A stretch of 15,557 nucleotides of DNA, taken from assembly GCA_900617975.1 (NCBI GenBank), contig UZAE01013434.1, positions 7,004-22,560 of the forward strand, in the 5' to 3' direction. Position 1 is the first letter of the stretch; each line of letters begins with the position of its first letter. A program made the position numbers and the translations under genes. This document shows positions 9,198 through 15,557 of this stretch, piece by piece. The stretch comes from Rodentolepis nana (taxonomy: Eukaryota; Platyhelminthes; Cestoda; Cyclophyllidea; Hymenolepididae). A model generated the notes under the pieces. It made no database searches and was not told where the DNA came from. It saw only the letters and a program-made list of their open reading frames with translations.

Positions 9198-12100
9198 CTA
9201 CCAGACACTTCCATAATCAATAACACCGTTTCTAGGAGGAGAAGGAGAAGAAAAAGAGTTCTGACCATTGAATATGGTGGAACTAAGGTTCGGTTGTGAA
9301 GTAGCATTCGACAAAATGCCACCCCCAAACGATCGCGTTGCAATAGCTTTCGCTTTACTCAAGAATGAATTTTCTGGACTTCTTGGGGTAGGACCAGGAG
9401 AATTTGGATTAGGTGATTGGAAGGTTGTCGGATGATCATTACGAGGAGGGGGTACAACTGAAGAATCTTCTATTATAGTGACTTCCAAATATTGCGTCAA
9501 ATTGTCTTCAAGAAGTCGACTTCGAAGAGTTGAAAGTTGTAATCGAGTTTGAGTCAGTTCTGAATTAAGTTCCTCAACTCGAGCACTCAGCTGATTTTGC
9601 TCCATATTAGCGCGAACAAGTTCCGTACGAGTTGCTATAAATTAACAAGAAGCTACTTTTACACATTTAAGTAGATAGATTTAGCTCCATTCAAATCCTT
9701 GAGGCTTACTAAGCAACCGTTGTTCCAGTATGGACGTCAACTCAATCAATTCTCGTTTAGTCATATCTAAGTGGTTAAAGACGTATTAAAAGATCAGAAA
9801 ATATTACAAACAGAGGAAGTGAAGATTTCGCATACCATCTTTGGCCTTTCCAGGACCTTCTTCTGGATGGAGACCGTAAGCAGCTGTGCTTCCATTTGAT
9901 TTGGGATTCGGTGCTGGTGTCATTGAAGTGGGCTGTGGTTGTGTTGACGGCAATCCCCACTCTTCTTTCACAGAATTACCTGAATCTAAATTGATGAAGT
10001 CCGTGTTGAAAAACAGACTACTTAAATAGAATGAGTATAATTTAAGATTTCTATCGACCTTGGCAACACAAAAACTAATTTTAATCAATTCCAAAATCTG
10101 TGTTTGAAAAACAAAGAAGTTCAATGTGGTAGGTAGATTATGAAAATAATAGACTCGTAGTGAAATACGCCGAAGCAGAACCTAAAGTTTGTGAATGATA
10201 GGAACGAAGAAGAAATTAATACGATGCGTAGCTGAGTGGTGCATGCAGAATAAAGGAAAAGAAACATTAGGTAGTTGCCTATTGGTTAGAAGTATAGAAC
10301 CATCCGCATGATTGGTAGAACTAAGTCATGCAGTAATTGAATTTAACACCTATGAGAATTCACCGCAACTTTTCGAAGAAATTTGCAAACGAATTTCAGT
10401 AGAACAAATTTCTAGTAGTACGCTTTCTTTGACATCACAAACGATTGTAAACCTCCAATCACATTCAAGGTCAACTCAGTAGAAAGTTCTCAAATATCTT
10501 CAGCCCCAAGGGCATTTAGAATAGAGACAAACAGATCGCAACTGAAGTTGATTGAAATAGTCTAGAAATCTCCGTGTTTTGTTTTCTCCAAGAATTGCTA
10601 AATTAATTTCATAATAGGTTGAGTGTTGGAGTAATGCCAATGTTTATTAACTTATATTAGATAATGAAATAAGCCTGAAATTATAAACATTGAAATCACT
10701 TTTGCATTTTCTGACGCCAAATGGAGAACTACATTTCAAAATAGACTGAATAGAGACTTACACTGAGTATTTGGTTCGAGAGCATTCTCGCAGTTCCGAG
10801 CAATTTGTCTACTGTCCTGAAACCTGGTTGGTAGGGTTTCATCAACGGCTGGTTCATTCAACGGCACTAGAAAGCAAAAAAACGCAAGAATAATAAGAGA
10901 AATGTTCAGTCATTCCACTGGAAGAAAGCAAAACGTCTAAACCGAAGGAAACATTCAACGTGCAACACTAAGTGTTATGGCCTAACGAAAGGGGCGAGTG
11001 ATTATGTGCTAGAGGTGGTGCTAAGGAGTAGGGCGGCTTACTAAGTTGTCGTAAATCAATACAACTCTGGAAACCATCAGGATTATCTTTCGACTTTCTG
11101 TTGTGTCGAAAATGCGAAAAGACTGAAGAAATTTTCCGTCGTACACCACCACTCTTGGATTTGGATGATATGGCACTGCCTGAAAGGTTCGAGAATTTGA
11201 ACAAATGATATAAATCGATTTCATCCGGAACTATACTCTAGCGAGACACTATCAATCTATGGATGTGAGAATTAATAAGTTAGCGGTTAATAAAAAGCTA
11301 AGGGTAGCTTTAGCTATCTCTACTATTCACCATGATGCATTTGCTCGAGTAAAGCCCAGAGTGGTCTAAGGCGATTTTGCTTCCCTTCAGAGAATGAAAA
11401 AGACTTAAATAAAGAGGAAAATGAAAAATAACATTTCAGTGTATAGACCGTCTGTTCTTGACAAAATTTGCCCAGTAAAGCAGGAAATGGTGAGAGGAAT
11501 TCGTACTTCCGATCATGAAACATTGGGTAGCTATCGCATGACCGGAGTCTAAAGATAGTGCAAATTTCTTAAGGTAAGTTGCTTTAACCGGAAACTTGCA
11601 ATTCTCTGTATGGCATAAACAACACTGCATGAATCATAGGCTTTCCTATATGAATTCTAGAAATTTCGATTTGCGAGGTCATATTTGAGGAAGGAAGTAG
11701 GGAATTTATGGATATTAAAGTCAGCAGTAACTTGACTTAAATATGCTAAATCTTGAACTCATCAAGATTTAAAACAAGAACATAAAAAGATACTTATTTA
11801 AAAGGGTAACTTAGAAGCACGTCTATTAAGAAATTGGAGAGTGATGCCCATTTAAATAAACTTTTTTTCTCTAGAACAAAAACTCATTTTAACAAAACAA
11901 ATATAAAAACGAGCTCGTGTATTTGGTGTTTATTGCATGGATAGAAATTAAAAAAAAAGAGGGGTGTCAATCAAGAAAAGAATATGGAAACAAGGAGTGC
12001 ATAATGAGAAGAGGTAGTTGCTTTCTTACACTGATTCTTCCATGTAAGGCTAGCCTCTCTCCTCCCCCCCCCCTCCCCCCCTCCACTTATGCATCACAAT

Positions 12101-12595
12101 CCCAGGGCAGAAAAGTTTGTAGTTTGTAGAAGGAGAGAAATATTTCAAGTTGAGTGAATGCCTAGTGCGTTTGCATAGGTTTGTGGAGAGTACAGTCTAC
12201 GAGAAAGAGCACCATTAGAATTTTTAAATCAATACCAACAATCCAACGAAAGTACCATTGGCATAACACCAAATAAGTTCTAAGTTCGAGCATTCAGAGA
12301 GCAAATGAAAAATTTCAACTGAATACAATATATAACCCATCATTATAATTAAGTGAAACCTGAATTAAACATTACCTCTGCAATCTTGGTCACATCGACT
12401 GCCATCAGGACTAGAAACAAAAAATATATGCATTTCTTAGGTGTCAGTATAAGTAGTGCAGCACACATACACACACCCCATTAACCAACCTCGAGCGTTT
12501 GGAGCGCCCTTTACTTCCAATTTCACTCAAATTAGCCGAGCTACGGGATAACTTGCTCTTCAACTGGCTGACCATGTGCCTGCGTCGACTCTTGC
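9198..12595 (-). CDS. Unidentified basic, Ser/Pro-rich coiled-coil protein, at least seven exons (5' end not certain)
   Basis: Phase-consistent exons: 12490-12595, 12376-12410, 11042-11179, 10762-10866, 9836-9985 (or 9979), 9710-9766 and 9198-9634, about 341 residues ending at TAG. Order of features: a basic segment (KSRRRHMVSQLKSKLSRSSANL), a second basic segment (SKSGGVRRKISSVFSHFRHNRKSK), an acidic/polar linker (AVDETLPTRFQDSRQIARNC), a Pro/Ser/Thr stretch (STQPQPTSMTPAPNPKS), then a coiled coil of about 65 residues (TKRELIELTSILEQRLL through RANMEQNQLSARVEELNSEL to LRSRLLEDN), and a low-complexity Ser/Pro/Asn tail ending GVIDYGSVW. This layout suits a cytoplasmic scaffold or membrane-traffic adaptor. 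TKRELIEL recalls the start of Rab11-FIP Rab-binding domains, but the rest of that motif is missing, so I give no family. An in-frame ATG at 12575 could be the start; further exons upstream are equally possible. Confidence 0.65.
9986..10761 (-). other. Intron of the coiled-coil gene
   Basis: 776 nt between the exons ending at 10762 and starting at 9985. The donor is GTAAGT (consensus); the acceptor is TTTAG before ATTCAG, with a second in-frame AG six bases on. I see nothing coded inside; the open frame reaching up to 10124 extends only by readthrough of the exon. Confidence 0.55.
11180..12375 (-). other. Large intron of the coiled-coil gene
   Basis: About 1.2 kb between the 35-nt exon 12376-12410 and the exon 11042-11179. 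It has a GTAATG donor and a CCTTTCAG acceptor. Two overlapping minus-strand open frames (11323-11630) show no family features and no phase-compatible splice sites that I could find. It holds the C/T tract at 12061-12084. Confidence 0.55.
12061..12084. repeat. C-rich homopolymer tract (G-rich on the transcribed sense)
   Basis: The plus strand has C10, T, C7 with flanking CCT and TCC, so the minus-strand transcript carries G7 and G10 runs inside the large intron. The sequence can form a G-quadruplex in the RNA or on the non-template DNA strand. Confidence 0.8.
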
Positions 12596-12696
12596 CTAAA
12601 GTGTGAAACAAAAAAAGACAATTAATAATAAATCTGGAGAAAAGTCATGTTGATAGTCATATTAACTCCACAGAATGAGTAAGGAAAGGAGGTGTT

Positions 12697-12740
12697 GGGG
12701 GGGGGGGGGGGGGGGGGGGGGGGGAGGAGGAGGAGGGGGG
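12697..12740. repeat. G28 homopolymer followed by (GGA)n-like tract
   Basis: 28 consecutive G from 12697 to 12724, then A-GG-A-GG-A-GG-A and G6 up to 12740. It is the longest homopolymer in the window and is likely to vary in length between individuals and to be prone to assembly error. Confidence 0.9.
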
Positions 12741-13170
12741 CTGACATGGGTTCCACGCGCACCATGTGGGTTGCTATGGTTGCATTGTGATATGTAACGA
12801 TTCCGAAACACCCATGTAAACGCGTAGGAATGAGAGTATGAAAGAAGTAATGTGGTGGTTGTGGGGGAGGGGGAGGGAGAATAGCAATTATCGACTGAGT
12901 CAGCATAATGGTGCAACGTTAAAATGCAGGGAGTAGGAAACCAACCGGTAAGGGGGCTATAGTTTTGATGTGATTTTTTGGGTAATTGACCTGCAACGCA
13001 TATCACTCATTATTTACAAGACCGTAATAAATTTCTCTCCATATCTCCCCACACAGAGAACGTGAGTGAAATTATTTTAGCATATATTACTAAAAAGGGA
13101 AACTACTAAGTGGTGTGACTCAGAAAAAGAGACTAATTATAGGAAAGCAAGTGTTGCACATACAAATTAC

Positions 13171-13701
13171 CGAATGCTGTCAAGAATATGCTAATTTTGC
13201 CGAGGCTAATCAGAAAACGTCTGCTGACAAGAGAATTAAAGCATGATCGTCAAGAGTCGGACATAAAATTAGCAGACTTATTAACCAATCACAACCAAAT
13301 CAATAATTGCCTAAATAAAACTGTTAACCATAATTCGGAGACGTGGATTAGTGCATGATACGACGAATGAGAAAACAGTATAAGCGACTGCGTTCTCGAA
13401 TTGTTAGCAAACGTGCAAAAATATTGATTGAGGTAACCGGTGAGTTAAAAATAAATTGAGCTTTCACAAAATGTGACTTTCTGCCCATTATAAAGGCTTA
13501 AATAGAGGTCCCATAAAGTACACGAATTATTGCAGTGGAGTATCAGATGTTCTGAATTGCCAAGCAAGTACCGAAAATCCACCCAGGGCGATCAAATGGA
13601 AAATTCCGTTTCATGTAACTATTTTTTGTGGAACTAAATAACCGCTCACCCGAACAAACTACCACAGAGAGAGTCAAGCCTCGGCTCCAAATAGAGAAAA
13701 G
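13171..13701 (-). other. Two weak candidate upstream exons of the coiled-coil gene
   Basis: Candidate A, 13650-13701: acceptor TTCTTACAG, donor GTGAGC, reading FLYLEPRLDSLCGSLF, ending in phase 2. Candidate B, 13171-13223: acceptor CTCTTGTCAG, donor GTAATT, reading RRFLISLGKISIFLTAF, entering in phase 2 and leaving in phase 1. They join to each other and to the exon at 12595 without breaking frame. Both are only about 50 nt long and their peptides show no recognised motif, so chance is quite possible. Confidence 0.18.
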
Positions 13702-14104
13702 CTGTAAGAATGTATTTTAAATTTTAACCCCAAACAACCTGCCAATGTGGGCGCTTATTCGGATGGGCGGACATGCGGAAGGGGAGTACATGGGACTATT
13801 AGTCCGCTCCCTAATTAAGACTAGAAAACTCAAGCGATGATGCCTACCACACATGATGTTGTTATGATTCAGAGGTGAGACACACTCACAGTATGATTAA
13901 GATGACAATAAATGTTACTCAAGATTGAGGAAAATCTTATTGCATAATGCAATTACAAATTCCCGTTTGTTATACTAGGCATCAACTAACAAAAGGCACC
14001 AATAAATTCACTGACTGCAGAGCGAAACTACTAGCGATTTGTCTCCACGGCTGCCTAGAAAGCAAATATTTGACTTAGCAACGCAAATAATGAAAAGAGG
14101 AATT

Positions 14105-14136
14105 GGGGGGGGGGAGGGGGGGGGAGGGGGAGGGGG
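14105..14136. repeat. G-rich tract (G10 A G9 A G5 A G5)
   Basis: Four G runs separated by single A residues, a textbook intramolecular G-quadruplex pattern on the plus strand. On the minus strand it gives a spurious proline-rich open frame. Confidence 0.85.
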
Positions 14137-14858
14137 AACAATGAAAAACGCTGGAAGCAAACACTGCACACTCAAAAGTGTGTAGAAGAATGCGAATAGA
14201 TAAATAATTGAGAAAGGCAATTACATTTAAGTAAGTAGTTTAAAAAATAAATGAATAAATGTACGGAAGCTTATAATTGAAGGTTAAAAAGAACCAAAGT
14301 GCGAAGGCAGTCGACATTTTAGGGAAAGTAAGTGGAGAACACTTTTCATGCAGGAGGGAAACTTCAAAGCACCTTGAAAATTAACTAACCTAGGAGAGGA
14401 CTGCTCAAAGGAGATAAAAAGGCACAAATTAACGATCGTCAATTCCTTTTGCTTGAGCAAAACCAATCCTTTGTCAGCTATCAATCTCCATGTCGAGACA
14501 CGATCGATTGGGAATTTGTGACAGCCCTCTACGAGAGAGCAACCCGGTGTAAAATCTTCGAACCTTTAGTCAATAAATCAGTGTGATCCTCATTCATGAC
14601 GCAGTATCTACTCGAGGAACTTGACTTAATACAATAAGTGAGGCTGAGATGAAAAAAATAGCACCAATGTTAGAGATCATGTTGAGCAAACTTTAGTAAA
14701 GACTGACGTATCTCACCTGCCTTCTAATGGCTGCGTGTGACTCCAATATTCAATTGAAGCAAATGGTCAATAGGCCCCGAGCATTACCCACAATGGCCAA
14801 CACAGAAAATCAGGGACTGACTCTAAGCAAGCTGACTTCTTCAGAAACTCATGATCGG

Positions 14859-14880
14859 CCCCTCCTCCCCCCCCCCCTCT
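14859..14880. repeat. C-rich tract with C11
   Basis: CC-CCT-CCT followed by C11 at 14867-14877. It has the same character as the other homopolymer tracts of this half of the window, in the opposite orientation to those at 12697 and 14105. Confidence 0.8.
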
Positions 14881-15550
14881 ATCCGCCGTCGCCCTCGTTG
14901 TAATCCTTTCTGAAACCTTTAATTTTCAAGTATTTTTCAAGGTCATGGGTAATAGTAACAATAATGCGGTCCAATAAGATTCAACACAAACATTTGGTTC
15001 TTATTTTTACAATACCTCAAATACCCAGTTCTAAGAAATGCGGAGTTTCAATCTACAAGTAATAATTTGTAACCAAATTTTAGTTTTTAAAGCCAAAAAA
15101 GCTTCTAAAGGACCATTAGAGATTTTTTGAGGAGGAATGACATCGATATGAAGAGCGAAGGTGAAGTCAGCAGAGAGATGGGTGACAAAACTGTCCACAG
15201 AGATGAAGAAGACAATTAGGGAGAAATAGTAAACACTGTCCAATTGAAACCGTGCAAAAAAAAACAAATCAGTCTTAAAAAATAAGAGAAGCTGTTTAAT
15301 CTCAAATTTATATAAAGTCAGTAAGAGATAAAATAATGACAGGGACCATCTCCCCCACATTCTAATTAATAGGGCACTTGGGAGCGCAAATCGTATTTTT
15401 TTAAGCAAAAAAAGAACCAAACTGGTGGGCGTTTTTACGTTCACAAATATTTGAGGATTATGAACACAATTTTAGGAAAATGACGAAACTTTGACAATAG
15501 AACGACATGGCCTTACATCAGAAAGGCATCGAGTTGAAATGGTTGAAATA

Positions 15551-15557
15551 CCCCCCC
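15551..15557. repeat. C run at the window edge
   Basis: The window stops inside a run of at least seven C. This could be another homopolymer tract cut by the window boundary or by a contig break. Confidence 0.5.

Larger units (their letters stand above)
12596..15557. other. Upstream region of the coiled-coil gene, no firm coding sequence
   Basis: About 3 kb that is either 5' intron sequence or promoter and intergenic DNA. It holds G or C tracts at 12697-12740, 14105-14136, 14859-14880 and 15551-15557. Open frames over the tracts (proline-rich when read on the minus strand) are artefacts of homopolymers. The longest frame, minus 15031-15444, is hydrophobic because of its T-rich sequence; I find no domain in it and no strong splice sites. 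Confidence 0.45.

Noticed and set aside
9047..9343. Minus-strand 98-codon frame rich in Leu and Ile
   Set aside because: It overlaps the last exon and 3' UTR of the coiled-coil gene in another frame; its hydrophobicity comes from a CTTCTCC-type repeat.
9198..9766. Assignment of the coiled-coil gene to the Rab11-FIP family
   Set aside because: Only the first eight residues fit; the characteristic Tyr-Ile-Asp and Arg-Val-Met core of the Rab-binding domain is absent and the C-terminal tail is too long.
10766..10780. TTGGTTCGAGAGC as a tRNA B box
   Set aside because: No matching A box, acceptor stem or cloverleaf could be drawn, and it lies in a coding exon.
12622..13006. Proline-rich minus-strand open frames
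   Set aside because: The prolines come from the G28 tract read as CCC codons; frame and length change with tract length.
14008..14220. Minus-strand frame with a proline run and hydrophobic N-terminus
   Set aside because: It spans another G tract; there is no splice or start evidence.
15031..15444. 137-codon hydrophobic minus-strand frame, considered as a membrane protein or C2-like exon
   Set aside because: Its hydrophobicity follows from T-rich sequence. I could find no domain pattern, no charged loops typical of a real transporter, and no good flanking splice sites.

Overview
This window reads as nuclear DNA of an animal with AT-rich, compact genes, most likely a parasitic flatworm (Platyhelminthes). 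By eye it is about one third G+C. Coding sequence is broken into small exons by introns of about 40 to 180 nt, many starting GT(T/A)... and ending TTTTAG or TTTCAG. Dispersed retroposed repeats and long G or C runs fill much of the rest. There is no prokaryotic gene layout. The flatworm assignment is inferred from intron style and composition, not from a diagnostic marker.

Layout: (1) 1-2735 has no gene I can support, but holds a SINE-like element (about 329-660). (2) 2736-3467, minus strand: a three-exon gene for a small secreted protein with a signal peptide, two N-glycosylation sequons and one cysteine pair, with a TATA box directly upstream. (3) 3811-4141 and 5794-6190 hold two more copies of the same SINE-like element, reversed, each bounded by a perfect 12-13 bp target-site duplication. 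(4) 6191-7643 is very AT-rich and apparently empty. (5) 7702-8806, minus: a five-exon gene for the catalytic tRNA-splicing endonuclease subunit Sen2/TSEN2, with the Tyr-His-Lys triad intact, tiny phase-0 introns and one GC-AG intron. (6) 9198-12595, minus: at least seven exons of a basic, serine/proline-rich protein with a C-terminal coiled coil, which I could not identify. (7) 12596-15557 is probably its upstream intron or 5' region, rich in G and C homopolymer tracts, with at most two weak candidate exons.

The coiled-coil gene and TSEN2 run in the same direction: only about 390 bp separate the stop of the first from the first visible exon of TSEN2. That exon has no in-frame AUG before its acceptor and is preceded by a good 3' splice site in phase 0. 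This fits a trans-spliced downstream gene of a polycistronic unit, because published flatworm spliced leaders can end in AUG. A cis-spliced upstream ATG at 8880 is the competing explanation. I see no wholly new molecular system. The observations most worth checking are this start, the GC-AG intron next to the catalytic lysine codon, and the retroposon family.
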